A stretch of DNA of 64,000 bases from Pyropia yezoensis (GCA_009829735.1 CM020619.1:18481816-18545815), one strand, 5' to 3'. Counted from the stretch's first letter, positions 43,193 to 53,372 are shown. The notes: generated by a model from the sequence alone, not told the origin. Program-made: numbers and translations.

Positions 43193-44524
43193 CTACTTAA
43201 ACTCCTTGAGCAGCCCCTCGAGCGCGCGGTCCGCCGCGGCCTGGCGCTCGCCGCCGCCCCGCCCCCACCCGGCGCCCCCCCCACCGTTTGCGCCCCCCCC
43301 CCCCTCATTCCTGCCCCCCCCCCCGCCACCCCGGTGGGCGCGCCCCCCCCCCCGCCCGCCGCCGCCGCCGCCGCCGCCGCCACCGCCGCCCGCATTCGCA
43401 AACCGCCAGCGGATCTCGGGGTTCTTCCCCCACACAATCCGGGTCAGGAGGCGGAGGTAGGCGGCGCGCTCCCGCGCGCCCCCGCCGCCGCTCGCCGCCC
43501 ACGCGTCGTCCCAGCCGACGAGGTTGGAGAGCGTCAGCAGGTACCCCAGGTAGGGGCTGTACACGGGGTAGACTGCCAGGCCGCTGCCGCCAGCGCCGCC
43601 ACCACCCGCCGCCGACCGGCCCGCACCGACGGGCCCTGCCCCCCCCCCCCCCCTGCCGCCCGCCCCCCCACCGCCGCCGCCGCCGCCGCCCCCCCCCCCG
43701 CCGCCGCCCCCGCCTTGGCGCTTGAGCTCTGACGACAGCAGCACAAACGGCGCGTAGCTGCCGAGCTTGACCTTGTTGAGCACCACCACGTGGTAGTTGG
43801 GGATGAAGCCGGGGGTGCCGAGGACCTTGGCGACCACGCCCCCGCGCTGCTCCGCCGCGTACCGGCCATGGACAATGCGGAGGGGCACCCGCGGGGGGGA
43901 CGCCTGCGCTGCAGCCGCCGCCGCCGGCATGGTCGGTACCAGGGCGGAGGCGGGGTGGTCGGCGGGCAGCTCCTTCGCCCCCAACTCGGGTGACGACGAC
44001 GACAGGGGTGAGACAGACAAAGACGGTGGCGATGGCGGCGGCGGAGGCGCCGGCGGTGGATGCAGCATACGCAGGCGGGAAGCCAGGGCGGCCGCCCCCA
44101 ACGCCCCCCCCACCCCGCCCCCCACGTCGAGCTGCGGCTCCCCAAACGCATTCTCCAACGACACCAGCGGCAGCGTCAGGGACGAGCCGACCGCCCTCCC
44201 CCCGGGGGGCAGCTCCCGCACCGCAAATGGCACCTCCGTCTTTAGGCCAAAGTCGGCAAGCACAAACCGGGCGCCGCGGGAGCGGCCGCGGCTCGCCGCA
44301 ACCACCTTGCCAACGAGGCGCTCACCGCCGTGCAGCGGGTGGGCGGTGGGGTGCGCGCGGAAGAGGATGGCAAACGACGCGCATGGGTCTTCCGCGGCGG
44401 CCGCAGACGCCGGGGAGGGGGGCGGGGGGTGTGGGGCGGGCGCCGCCGCTGCCGACCGGCGGCCGCCGCCCCACGCCGTGGGTTGCCGAAGAGCCCGCAA
44501 GGCGGGACCCCGCAGGGAAGACAT
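43193..44524 (-). CDS. MRPS28: MRPS28-like mitochondrial small-subunit ribosomal protein (bS1m)
   Basis: A 443-residue protein from ATG 44524. The start MSSLRGPALRALRQPTAWGG looks like a mitochondrial presequence. About residues 45-130 resemble the S1-like fold of MRPS28: SFAILFRAHPTAHPLHGGER, then LVGKVVAAS, RFVLADFGLKTEVPF and SLTLPLVSLENAFG. A second ordered part, IVHGRYAAEQRGGVVAKVLG and PGFIPNYHVVVLNKVKLGSY, is followed by long Gly tracts. VYSPYLGYLLTLSNLVGWDD and RLLTRIVWGKNPEIRWRFAN come later. Human MRPS28 is under 200 residues, so the extra C-terminal segments are lineage-specific. The Gly tracts lie in C homopolymers where length errors are likely, yet the frame is open throughout. 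It diverges from SARAF, sharing a 669-bp upstream region. Confidence 0.6.
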   Translation of the reverse strand: MSSLRGPALRALRQPTAWGGGRRSAAAAPAPHPPPPSPASAAAAEDPCASFAILFRAHPTAHPLHGGERLVGKVVAASRGRSRGARFVLADFGLKTEVPFAVRELPPGGRAVGSSLTLPLVSLENAFGEPQLDVGGGVGGALGAAALASRLRMLHPPPAPPPPPSPPSLSVSPLSSSSPELGAKELPADHPASALVPTMPAAAAAAQASPPRVPLRIVHGRYAAEQRGGVVAKVLGTPGFIPNYHVVVLNKVKLGSYAPFVLLSSELKRQGGGGGGGGGGGGGGGGGAGGRGGGGAGPVGAGRSAAGGGGAGGSGLAVYPVYSPYLGYLLTLSNLVGWDDAWAASGGGGARERAAYLRLLTRIVWGKNPEIRWRFANAGGGGGGGGGGGGRGGGRAHRGGGGGGRNEGGGGANGGGGAGWGRGGGERQAAADRALEGLLKEFK

Positions 44525-45193
44525 ACTTAGTTGGAGGTGGGGGATCCAGAGCGGGGGAAGGAGAGCGTGGAGGGATATGAGGGACAGGGGCGTCGCCGCG
44601 GACAAGGGGGGTTGCCAGGGGAGGCGTCGGGAAGGGACGACACGGGCAATGGACAACGGCGATCGCGGGAGGGGGAAGCCTCCATACTTTGGGAAGGATT
44701 TGACCCCATGTATTTAGTCTTTCCAACGCGTGCCGTTGTAGGTTTCTGCTCAGCGCCACGAAAAATGCGTAGAGTAAAATGCGCCACTCATTCACCTCGG
44801 TTTACAGTACGAGTGACGGGCTCGAGTTGGTTTGCCAGCGCGCTGGCGCCGACTGTGCCGCGTGCAGCGGTCGTTGTTGTGCAGCGGAGGCGGATCCGCG
44901 GCGGGCGGCCGCACGCCACTGCCCGCTTGCAAGAGCGAGAGCCCCTTTCGGTCGCCGCGGGGCTGGGCGGCTCGGCCCGCCACAAGCTCTGCCCGCCGCT
45001 GCTGTCGCCGCGCTCCTCGTCGCGGCTGTTGGGCATACCCCCACCGCCACCTCTTACCACCACCGTCGCCATCACCACCGCCGCCGCGTCATTCTCTCCT
45101 GCACCCGCTGCCGCCGCTGCCGCCGCTGCCGACGCCGCCGGTACGCCTTTGCCGCCTCTGGTGGTGCCCCCCCCCCCCCCTGCGGTTGGCGCC
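44525..45193. promoter_or_regulatory. shared upstream region of divergent MRPS28-like and SARAF genes
   Basis: The two start codons face away from each other across 669 bp. No TATA box is evident. A plus-strand frame continues upstream from the SARAF ATG but has no protein-like features. Confidence 0.4.
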
Positions 45194-46093
45194 ATGGCGG
45201 TGCCCCCCCGCCCTCCCCCCTCCCCAGCGGCGCCGCGTCGTCGACCGCTCCGCGGTCGGTGGGGCGTGGCGGTCGCGGCGGCGGCCATTGCCGCCGCCGC
45301 GGTGACGGTAGCGGCGGCGCGCGCTGCGGGCGCATCCGCGGCGGCGGCCGAGGCGGCGGCGCCTGCCGCTGCCGGCGCCGCCGACGCTCCCGACGTCGCC
45401 CCGGCGGGCGGCGCCACGGACGCCGGCGCGCCCGCCGCCGCCGCCCCCCCCCCCCCCCTCAGCGGCGGCAGCTTCGCCGGCCCGCGGCCGCGGATGGCCG
45501 CGGGCACCCCCCCCGCCCCCCCCGCGGCCGGGCGTGCGACGACGGCGGCTGGGAGCGCCGGCCACGGCCACTCGTCTGGCGACGACGCGGTTTACTCCCG
45601 CTCCATGACCGCCCTCATCTTTTCCGAGAATGGGCGCACCGCCTCTGCGTCGGGGCTGTCGTCCCCCCAGCTGGACTGTGTGGGGGGGTCTGCCAAAGGG
45701 GACTGGTCCGCCTACCCCCACAAGGTGCAGTGCGTCAATGCGGGGTACGACGGCTCCCAGATTAGCTGGCACTGCGAGGCCGACCTGGACGCGGCCGTCC
45801 AGTTTGGGGACACGACCGTCGTGTGCGAGCCGTACGATGGCAAGGGCGGGGGGGAGGGCTACGTCCTCCGCGACAGCTGCCGCCTCGAGTACGCGCTCAA
45901 CTATGTGGCGTACACCGTCAAGCCGGTGCACGTGGCGTACTTTTGTATGCTCTTTGCGGCGCTGGTGTGGGTCTACTTTCGGGGACGCCACGTCGTGCTG
46001 GCCCGTTTCAAGGCGGACGCGGACGGCGACGGCGGCGGCTACGTGCCCATTGGGGGGGAGCCGGGGGGGTACGGCACCGCCGCACGCTACTAA
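45194..46093 (+). CDS. SARAF: SARAF (TMEM66) homologue, store-operated calcium entry regulator
   Basis: SARAF is an ER membrane protein that in animals promotes slow inactivation of STIM/Orai calcium entry. This 299-residue version starts at ATG 45194 (GCCATGG). A basic-then-Ala/Val hydrophobic segment at about residues 17-45 serves as signal peptide. After an Ala/Pro linker the luminal SARAF domain is clear: LDCVGGSAKGDW, VQCVNAGYDGSQISWHCEAD, LDAAVQFGDTTVVCEPYDG and YVLRDSCRLEYALNY, with the conserved Cys residues. One membrane helix follows, VAYFCMLFAALVWVYFRG, then a short cytosolic tail. Human SARAF is 339 residues with a longer Ser/Pro tail. No STIM or Orai gene is in this window. Confidence 0.92.
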   Translation: MAVPPRPPPSPAAPRRRPLRGRWGVAVAAAAIAAAAVTVAAARAAGASAAAAEAAAPAAAGAADAPDVAPAGGATDAGAPAAAAPPPPLSGGSFAGPRPRMAAGTPPAPPAAGRATTAAGSAGHGHSSGDDAVYSRSMTALIFSENGRTASASGLSSPQLDCVGGSAKGDWSAYPHKVQCVNAGYDGSQISWHCEADLDAAVQFGDTTVVCEPYDGKGGGEGYVLRDSCRLEYALNYVAYTVKPVHVAYFCMLFAALVWVYFRGRHVVLARFKADADGDGGGYVPIGGEPGGYGTAARY

Positions 46094-46977
46094 GGGGGTG
46101 ATGGTGGGGCGGGGGAGGGGCGGGAGTCGCGCGTGCCGGTCGGCGGGCAGACCCCGCCGCGGGCGGCCTCAGCGTCGACCCCCTGCTGTTGTCGACGGAG
46201 CGCGCCTGCTGCGGCTGACGTCGCGGTGCGACGACCGACCGCCGCCGGCCCGGGTGTTCCTGCCGTTGCTCCGTGGTGGTGGGGGGGCCACGGCGGGGGG
46301 AGGGAGGGGGGAGGGAGGGCGGGGGGCGGGAGGCGAGTTGCCCAGTGGCGCTTGCAGGACAATCCCTTCCCGCACCCGACAGACGCTTGGCCCGTCTCGC
46401 GCTCCCCGCCGCCCCTCTCCCCCCTTGTTTTATGTCTGTGCGTTGAGGAGCTTGTAGTTTGGGGTGACAGGCAGATGGGGGGGGGGAGGGGGGAGCTGGG
46501 GGCCGGCCGCCCTGCTGCCCCATGGGTGCGTACAACAAAGAAAAGCAACTCGGTTGAGCAACACAGATTCAAGTCGCCGCGGCGGCGGCAGGATGCGGGA
46601 TGGGGGGCAGAGGATGGGGCGGAGCGCGCTGCTCGACCAAGCAGTGGTGGTCCCGCCCTCCCCCCCACACCCCTGGAGCTGCGGGAAGCGTGAGGGCGTG
46701 CGCGGGGAAGCCCCCCCACCATAGTTCGCATCACAAAAATAGAAAGGCACGCCACACCCGCCTCTCCCCCCCTCCTCCCACCCGACGTCAGGCATCATGT
46801 GTGATACACGGCCGCGCACGGGCAGGCCCGAAAACAGACACAACAGCCACGCCAACCTCCCAACCCACACCCACCACGGCAAGCCGTGGCAGGCAGGCGG
46901 GCGGGAGCAGGCACGGTAGCCGGGCGACGACCCCCTCCACCCCACAGCGCGCCTCTCCCCTACGGCCCCCTCACCAT
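46094..46977. other. convergent intergenic region
   Basis: Between the ends of SARAF and the ASH2 gene. G- and C-rich runs and shadow frames only. Confidence 0.45.
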
Positions 46978-49900
46978 CTAGGCCGGGGGGGTTGTCGTGG
47001 CCGCCGCGCCTGCAGTCGCGTCTGCCAGTGGCTCCGCCGCCACTGTGGCCGGCGCCCCCGTCGACGGCGGCGGCATGGTGGCAGCGGCGGCGGCGGCGAC
47101 AGCGCCGTCGGCGGCGGCCGCTGCCGGCGCCGCTGCCGACAATGGCAGCGCGTCGCCGCGGGACGGCGGCTGCGGCACCGCCGCCGCCGCCGCCGTCAAC
47201 GCCCCGCCGGGGGGGGGAGGCACCCCCGCGGCCACGGGCGGCGGCGGTCTCCCCTCTGCCGACAGCGTCGGTACCGCCCCTGCCAACGGCGGAGACGGAG
47301 GCGACGACGGCGACGGCGACGGCGCTGCCGCCGCGCTCGCTGCGCCCAGCCCGGCCATGGGCGGCACGCTCGCGGCGGGCGCGGCCGCCCTCCCCTCCAC
47401 CCCCATCATGGCCGACATGGCTGGCGCGGCGGTGGCCGCCGGCGCCGGTACCACCCCGTCCATGGCCTCCCCCCCTGCCGCAGGTGCGGAAGGGGCGGCA
47501 GCGGCGGCGGCGGCGGGGGCTCCCACGGAGCCGGCCGCCGAGCCGGTCGTCGCGAGCGGCCGTGGCAGCGGCGGCGGTGTGGGGCGCGCGCGCCCGCCGC
47601 CACCGGCAGCGTAGGATGGCAGCGGCGGCGGTGGCGACGGCGACGGCGGCGACGGCGGCGACGGCGACGGCGGCGACGGCGCCGCCGCCGCCACGCCGGC
47701 GGGCAGGCCCGCCACCCCCCCATTGGCCACCCCCGCCGCCGAGGCAATGCCGTTGGGGAGCCCCCCGCGCGGCCGGGGCGCGCCTGACCGACCACCCCCC
47801 CCGCGAGGGCGCTCCACCCCGCCGGCGTCATTGGCGCGCGGGCCAAGCGCGCGACGACCAACGGCGGGCCCGTTGGCCGACGGCCGCCGCCCACCGGCGG
47901 CCGGCGGGACCGGCGCGGCCACGGCCGGCGCCGCGGGCGCCGCCGACGGCACTGCCGCCGACATGGACGTCGCCCCTGCCGGTGCTGCCGCCGCCGACGA
48001 AGGGGTGACCGCCTGCGGCAACAATATCGCCGGGGTCACGGACCGTGGTGCACCCGCCCCCAGCGGGGTCCCCGCCGGCGGGACAGCCCCTGGTGCTGCG
48101 GTCGCCGATACCCCCTCCATGGGAACCCCCGCCGCTGATAGGGGCGCCAGAGGCGGCGGGGATGGCGGGGGGGGCGCCACGCCTGCAACCTCGCAAAAAG
48201 GGCGCCCCCCCGACGGGGGCGGGTGTGCAAAGGTCGGCCCAAAGTTGACCCGCACCCGCCCCTCGCGGTAGCACGACACGGTAGGGAAGTAGTCGGCGGC
48301 AAGCAGCCCCGCCGGCGACGACGGCGCCAATGGCGCCGCCGCCGGTGCCGCCGAACCACCCGCAGTCGAGCCCGCCGCGGTCGATCCGCCGGAGGCAGTC
48401 GTGGCGCCGGCGGTAGGCGGCGCCGCTGCGCCGCCAGAACCCGCTGGAATGGGCGGAGGAAGGGACAGGACGTCGTCCCCCCAGCGGCCATTAACAGAAA
48501 ACGAGAGCCGCGCACCGGGCAAGGCCGACCCGGAGTCTGGGGGCATCTTGCCGTGGCCGCGCCAGTTCCACTTAAACGCCGCCCACGCCGCTTCGGCCTT
48601 ATCCACCGCTGCTTCCACCTCGGGAGGGAGGGTATCGGGGAGGGTGAGCGCCAACCCTACCACGTCCCCCACCGCCAGGGGCCCCGGGAGGTAGGGCCGT
48701 AGGCGGGCGGCGGTGACCACCTCCCCGCTGCGGTCACGGAGGCCGTACGACCCGCTGGCGTAGCCGACGGGGGTCTCCACATCCGCCCGCCGGGTGGACC
48801 ATCCGACCCGAACGTTGCCCTTGACGCCCGCTGCATCAGTTGACAGGAGGGTGGCCTCCCAGTACCAGGTGCCCCCCGACCGCACGCCGTGGGTGGCGCG
48901 CGCCGAGCGGTAGCCGAGGTGACCGGCCATGGACAGGCCGCCGGGGTGGAGCACAAGCGCCGGAGCCCGGTCGTCGCGCTCTGACAGGCGGACTGGCGTG
49001 CCGGGGGGGGGGCGCAGCCAGTCGGCCGGCACGTTCGTGACCGCCGGATTGGCGGGGGCGGCAGCGACAACGGCACCGCCGGGCCCGGCAGCGCCGCCCT
49101 TGCTTGCTACCGGCGCGTCGCCGCCGCCGCCGCCGCCATCACCCGCCAGCCGTGCGGCGCCGTCGCCAGAGGGAGGCGGCGATGCTCGGGGGCGCCGGGC
49201 GCCCGACGACGCACGGCGCGCACGGGCGCCGCCACCACCGCTGCCACTGCCGTTGTTGGGCGTGACGGCGGCAGCGGTGGCGGCAACGGGGGCGGCCGTC
49301 GCGACCTCCCCCTCCTCCCGCCGCCGTTTGCCCGTCACACCAGCCGCAGCTTCAGGGGGAGCCGGCGGGGCGTCCCCGGAACCCATCCGCCCTGCTTCTT
49401 CTGGAAACAGCAACGGCCCAGGAGCGTACAGAGTGGTGGGCCCCGCCGTCACCGCTGGCAACAGCCGCACCCGCTGACCCGTCCCGTCGACAGGTACCAT
49501 AATGGTGGGGCGGGTCAGCCCCCGCCTCATGGACGACTGCGCGCGGGAATCGTACTGACGGTTGGCACACCACTCACTCCAGTTTGCGATGATCACGTCC
49601 ATCACCTCAATCACGGTAAAGGTGCGGCGGCGCGTCGACGCGTGCATAGCGAAAAGACGCTCAAACGCGAGCCGCGCCGTCTGCCTCCAAGAGTGGGCCC
49701 CCGAAGAGGATGGGGGAGCCGACGTCGCTGCCGCGGTCGCAGCGTCATCGCATGCTGCGCCGTCCACAGCAGCGGGTGAGGGGGCGTCGGGTGGGGCGGG
49801 GGATGAGCCCGTCGAAGGGCCCGACGGCGGCACCCCGGAAGCGGCGGTGGGAGCCGAGCCCCTCATGTCCCTGCTCACCCCTGCGGCGTCTGCGCCCCGC

Positions 49901-51630
49901 GCGGTCACCTGCTGAGCGCCTCCACCCGTGGCACCGCGCCCTCCCCCCCCGCCTGGCGCCGCTGGCGCATGTGGCAGCGACGGTGATGCGGCCGCCAATG
50001 CCGACCGCCGGGGTGGGGGCGCCAACGCTGACGACACGCTCGGGTGGCCCGCCGACGCTGGGGGGCCCCCCTTGGGGCCATTGGCCGTCGGTGCATCAGC
50101 AGCCATCGGGCGGACCCATGGCTGTGGGCTCGCCACAGGCGCCACACCGGCTGGGTGCGCCCTCCCCCTCGAGCCATTGACCGTCGATGAAAGGGCAGCG
50201 GTAGGGCGGTCCCAGTGCGGCGGCGGCGCAACCGCCGCCGACAGTGCCGCCGGGGCAGTCCCTAGGTCGCTGCCGACCGAGTTGGCCACGCTCGCCGTCT
50301 CGCTATAGTCGTCGGGCGAGTCGGGGTCCCCACCACCATCGCGGGCGACGGGCCCACTCAGTCGCCGCGCGGGCGTGCGCGCCGGCGCGGCGGAGGAGCG
50401 CGCGGCCGGCGCCGGAGCTGCCGCTGACGGCGTTGCCGCCGCCGGCGCTGCCGCCGCCCGGGCTACCTCTGCTGGCGCTTCCGCCGCTGGCTCTGCCGTC
50501 AAAGCACCCGCCACAGGGGTGCCGCCCCCAGCGCCGAGGCGCCCGTCAGGAGCGCTGAGCGAAGGTGCGGCTGCGCTGGGCGGGGGGGCCGACGTCGATG
50601 GCGGCGGCAACGGGTAGTAGGGCGGGGGGGGCGCGGTCGGGGCGCCATAGTCCGAAGGGAGGTGAGGGAGACCGCCGCCACCACTGTCACGCCCAACCGC
50701 AGGCGGGGCGTGGCGCTCCACAAACGGGTCAATGGCGCCATACGAGGGACCCACCAGGCCATACGACCCGCCGATGCCGCTGCTGCCGCCGGCGCCACCG
50801 CCGTTGCCCATCCCATATTGCCTATCGTTGTCACTATGGCCACCATCCCCCGAGCCCCCCCCGTACCGACCACCGTCGCCAATATCCACGCCCACGGAAG
50901 TCGCGAAACCCGCGAAGACACCGCCGCCAGCACCAACCCCGCCGCTACCGCCTGGGCCAGCGCCGGCGCCGCTATCGCCCGGCGGCAGGGCGCCATAAGC
51001 AGCAATGTCAGGTGGGGTCAGGTAGGCGCCGCCGCCGCCGCCGCCGCCATACGCGCCCAGCTCGGCGCCCACATAGACGGGCGCACCGCCAAAAGCGTAG
51101 ACGCCCCCCCCATCTCCCAGGCCGCCGCCACCGCCGCCGTCGGCCGGCCCAAGCGGGTAGCCGTACCCCAGCACCCCGCTCCCGGGGACACCGTCGCTCC
51201 CCGGCGGGAGCGCCCCATACGGCGCAACCCCAGCCAGGGACACCTCCCCGACAGACGCCGGCAGCACGGTGCCGTCGGCGGTGGCGGCCGCCACCACGGG
51301 GTGGCCGCCGCGGCCGTCCCCACCGCCCGCGGCAGGGGCAGCGACCAACGGTGGCAGCGACTGGGCTGTCGACCACAGGCCGCCCCCGCCGACGCCGCCG
51401 CCGCCACCGCCGCTGCCGTCGCCGCCACCACTGCCGCTGCCACTAGACAGCTGGGGCGGCAGGCCACCACCACCACTGCCCAGCGGGAGCGATGCCGCCA
51501 CAAACGACACGCCCGGGAGGGCCGGGGGGGCACCAAAGGGAGACCCCGCCGCCGAGGGGGGGGGGAGCGCCGGGGGAAGCGGAGGGGGAGGCGGGGGGTG
51601 GGGCGGCGCAGAGGGGTCTGGCGACGCCAT
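46978..51630 (-). CDS. ASH2L: ASH2/Bre2 homologue, COMPASS histone H3K4 methyltransferase subunit
   Basis: ASH2 is a core subunit of SET1/MLL (COMPASS) complexes in the nucleus and supports methylation of histone H3 Lys4. The 1,550-residue single-exon product is much longer than human ASH2L (628) because of Gly/Pro/Ala-rich inserts. A winged-helix-like domain at about residues 645-740 reads SWRQTARLAFERLFAMHAST and VMDVIIANWSEWC. The SPRY domain, about 875-1150, has DRAPALVLHPGGLSMAGHLG, RATHGVRSGGTWYWEATLL, NVRVGWSTRRADVETPVGY and YGLRDRSGEVV. It ends with the typical YFPTVSCYREGRVRVNFGPT. A low-complexity insert splits the SPRY between about 1050 and 1110. The first 640 and last 400 residues are low complexity. 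No PHD-type Cys cluster is seen. ATG 51630 is the first in frame. Confidence 0.85.
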   Translation of the reverse strand: MASPDPSAPPHPPPPPPLPPALPPPSAAGSPFGAPPALPGVSFVAASLPLGSGGGGLPPQLSSGSGSGGGDGSGGGGGGVGGGGLWSTAQSLPPLVAAPAAGGGDGRGGHPVVAAATADGTVLPASVGEVSLAGVAPYGALPPGSDGVPGSGVLGYGYPLGPADGGGGGGLGDGGGVYAFGGAPVYVGAELGAYGGGGGGGAYLTPPDIAAYGALPPGDSGAGAGPGGSGGVGAGGGVFAGFATSVGVDIGDGGRYGGGSGDGGHSDNDRQYGMGNGGGAGGSSGIGGSYGLVGPSYGAIDPFVERHAPPAVGRDSGGGGLPHLPSDYGAPTAPPPPYYPLPPPSTSAPPPSAAAPSLSAPDGRLGAGGGTPVAGALTAEPAAEAPAEVARAAAAPAAATPSAAAPAPAARSSAAPARTPARRLSGPVARDGGGDPDSPDDYSETASVANSVGSDLGTAPAALSAAVAPPPHWDRPTAALSSTVNGSRGRAHPAGVAPVASPQPWVRPMAADAPTANGPKGGPPASAGHPSVSSALAPPPRRSALAAASPSLPHAPAAPGGGGGRGATGGGAQQVTARGADAAGVSRDMRGSAPTAASGVPPSGPSTGSSPAPPDAPSPAAVDGAACDDAATAAATSAPPSSSGAHSWRQTARLAFERLFAMHASTRRRTFTVIEVMDVIIANWSEWCANRQYDSRAQSSMRRGLTRPTIMVPVDGTGQRVRLLPAVTAGPTTLYAPGPLLFPEEAGRMGSGDAPPAPPEAAAGVTGKRRREEGEVATAAPVAATAAAVTPNNGSGSGGGGARARRASSGARRPRASPPPSGDGAARLAGDGGGGGGDAPVASKGGAAGPGGAVVAAAPANPAVTNVPADWLRPPPGTPVRLSERDDRAPALVLHPGGLSMAGHLGYRSARATHGVRSGGTWYWEATLLSTDAAGVKGNVRVGWSTRRADVETPVGYASGSYGLRDRSGEVVTAARLRPYLPGPLAVGDVVGLALTLPDTLPPEVEAAVDKAEAAWAAFKWNWRGHGKMPPDSGSALPGARLSFSVNGRWGDDVLSLPPPIPAGSGGAAAPPTAGATTASGGSTAAGSTAGGSAAPAAAPLAPSSPAGLLAADYFPTVSCYREGRVRVNFGPTFAHPPPSGGRPFCEVAGVAPPPPSPPPLAPLSAAGVPMEGVSATAAPGAVPPAGTPLGAGAPRSVTPAILLPQAVTPSSAAAAPAGATSMSAAVPSAAPAAPAVAAPVPPAAGGRRPSANGPAVGRRALGPRANDAGGVERPRGGGGRSGAPRPRGGLPNGIASAAGVANGGVAGLPAGVAAAAPSPPSPSPPSPPSPSPPPPLPSYAAGGGGRARPTPPPLPRPLATTGSAAGSVGAPAAAAAAAPSAPAAGGEAMDGVVPAPAATAAPAMSAMMGVEGRAAAPAASVPPMAGLGAASAAAAPSPSPSSPPSPPLAGAVPTLSAEGRPPPPVAAGVPPPPGGALTAAAAAVPQPPSRGDALPLSAAAPAAAAADGAVAAAAAATMPPPSTGAPATVAAEPLADATAGAAATTTPPA

Positions 51631-52547
51631 TGCCGCCGAGAGAAGCGGGGTGGCCAGAGTGCGGGTGGGGGGGGGAGGGGGGAGGGAAGGGGTACGGCCG
51701 GTGGAGCGGCCCCGACAGGAAACCAGACAGGAGTGAGGAGCCGTGCGGGGGCCAGCACTCCCTCAACGGTGACGGGAAAGGAACAAAGGGGATGGCCGCA
51801 AACAGGGCCACACCGAAAGAAGTCACCAGCAGGAAGAACTGGCAAGAACCGACGGCGCGGGACGGTGGGAAGAAGAGCCAACCGCGTTTGGGCACCGCCG
51901 CTGCCACCGCCGCCGCGGCAAAGGCAGCCAGATTGGACGAGGAAAGGGGTGTGACAGCCCAAAGACGAAGGGAAAGAGCAGGCAGACCGGGCGGCGACGT
52001 TGGCGCAGCGGGCGGCTCGCTCTCACCACCCGCCACCCGCCCAAGCGTCCCCCGCCCGCCACTCGCGCGCGCACGCCGCATCGGCGACGCGCGGTCGAGA
52101 GCGTCGTTGGGGCCCAACAGAGGGCTCTCCGGTTGGGGGCCTTCGTCGAATTTCGGGGGCTGACGGCTTTGCGGAACTTTGGGGGTTGGCGCCAACCCGA
52201 CAGTAGGCCTTAAGAACGTTCTTCCTTCTCAAGTCCGGTTTCTAGGGGCCAAGAATTATGAGTGACGAGGGTAGTGCCGTTCTACGTAATTTACACGGAT
52301 AATTTCTGAAAGGAGCTGTCGCCCCGGCGCTGCGTGGAGGAACCCAAACGGTTGGGATGGACCGCCGCCCACCCAACCTCTACGCAACCACCTGGGTGGC
52401 CCTGCGTCGAGCGTGGTGGCCACCACAAGGTCTGTACAGACGCGGTTCCCCTCCGACTTCACCGGCTTCTTCCTTCGCCCCAGGCTGTGTGTGGCGACGC
52501 CCCCCCCTCGACCTCGTGTCGTTGACGTTTCCTATTGTGCTGCACCC
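51631..52547. promoter_or_regulatory. divergent upstream region of ASH2 and NDUFS1-N
   Basis: The two genes point away from each other over 917 bp. Between about 52100 and 52330 the composition is more balanced, which would suit a promoter core. No specific site is assigned. Confidence 0.35.
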
Positions 52548-53372
52548 ATGTTGGGCCGCCTTGTGGCTTCCCGGCTGGCCCGGGTGGGCCCTCCCTGCCG
52601 GCCCGGGGCTGGCGGCTGGCCTGCGCCTGGGGCGGGCGCCGCGGTGGCGGCGGCGGCGGTGCCTGCCGCCGCGACCCCTGGGCTTCGCCGCGGTGCCGCG
52701 GCGGCAGCAGCGCCTGCCCCCAAGTCGGTTACCGTCAAGATCGACGGCACGGACACGGTGGTCCCCGCCGGGAGCACCATCATCCAGGCGTGCGACCTGT
52801 CCGGCGTGGAAATCCCGCGCTTTTGCTACCACGAGCGCCTGTCCATTGCGGGCAACTGTCGGATGTGCTTGGTGGAGGTCGAGAAGAGCCCCAAGCTCGT
52901 CGCCTCGTGCGCCATGCCCGTCATGGACGGGATGGTCATTAACACGCAGACGCCCAAGGTGAAGAAGGCCCGCGAGGGCGTTCTCGAGTTCCTCCTTCTC
53001 AACCACCCGCTCGACTGCCCCATCTGCGATCAGGGTGGTGAGTGTGACCTGCAGGACCAGGCGATGCTGTTTGGCTCGGACCGCGGCCGCTTTTACGAGT
53101 ACAAGAGGTCCGTCGAGGACAAATACGCGGGCCCTCTCGTCAAGACCATCATGACCCGCTGCATCCACTGCACCCGGTGCGTGCGGTTTGGGACAGAGGT
53201 GGCGGGGGTGGAGGACCTGGGCACTACCGGCCGTGGGCGGGACACGGAGATTGGGACATACGTGGAGAAGATGCTCGACTCGGAGTTGTCGGGCAACGTC
53301 ATTGACCTGTGCCCGGTGGGGGCGGTGACGGGCAAGGCGTACGACTTTGGGGTGTTGCGGCCGGCATTGTAG
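52548..53372 (+). CDS. NDUFS1: complex I 75-kDa subunit, Fe-S domain only
   Basis: This is the electron-carrying head of NADH:ubiquinone oxidoreductase in the mitochondrial matrix arm. ATG 52548 starts an Arg/Ala-rich mitochondrial presequence of about 50 residues. All cluster ligands are visible: C93, C104, C107 and C121 for the [2Fe-2S] N1b; H153, C157, C160 and C166 for N5; C205, C208, C211 and C255 for N4. The frame then ends in TAG straight after [19 protein letters not shown]. In normal NDUFS1 (about 700 residues) a molybdopterin-oxidoreductase-like domain follows. Nothing resembling that domain lies downstream before the opposing gene at 54327. The product is 274 residues. Split nad11/NDUFS1 is known in some stramenopiles, where the Fe-S part is a separate gene. 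A cryptic splice to a distant exon cannot be excluded, but none is seen. Confidence 0.95.
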   Translation: MLGRLVASRLARVGPPCRPGAGGWPAPGAGAAVAAAAVPAAATPGLRRGAAAAAAPAPKSVTVKIDGTDTVVPAGSTIIQACDLSGVEIPRFCYHERLSIAGNCRMCLVEVEKSPKLVASCAMPVMDGMVINTQTPKVKKAREGVLEFLLLNHPLDCPICDQGGECDLQDQAMLFGSDRGRFYEYKRSVEDKYAGPLVKTIMTRCIHCTRCVRFGTEVAGVEDLGTTGRGRDTEIGTYVEKMLDSELSGNVIDLCPVGAVTGKAYDFGVLRPAL

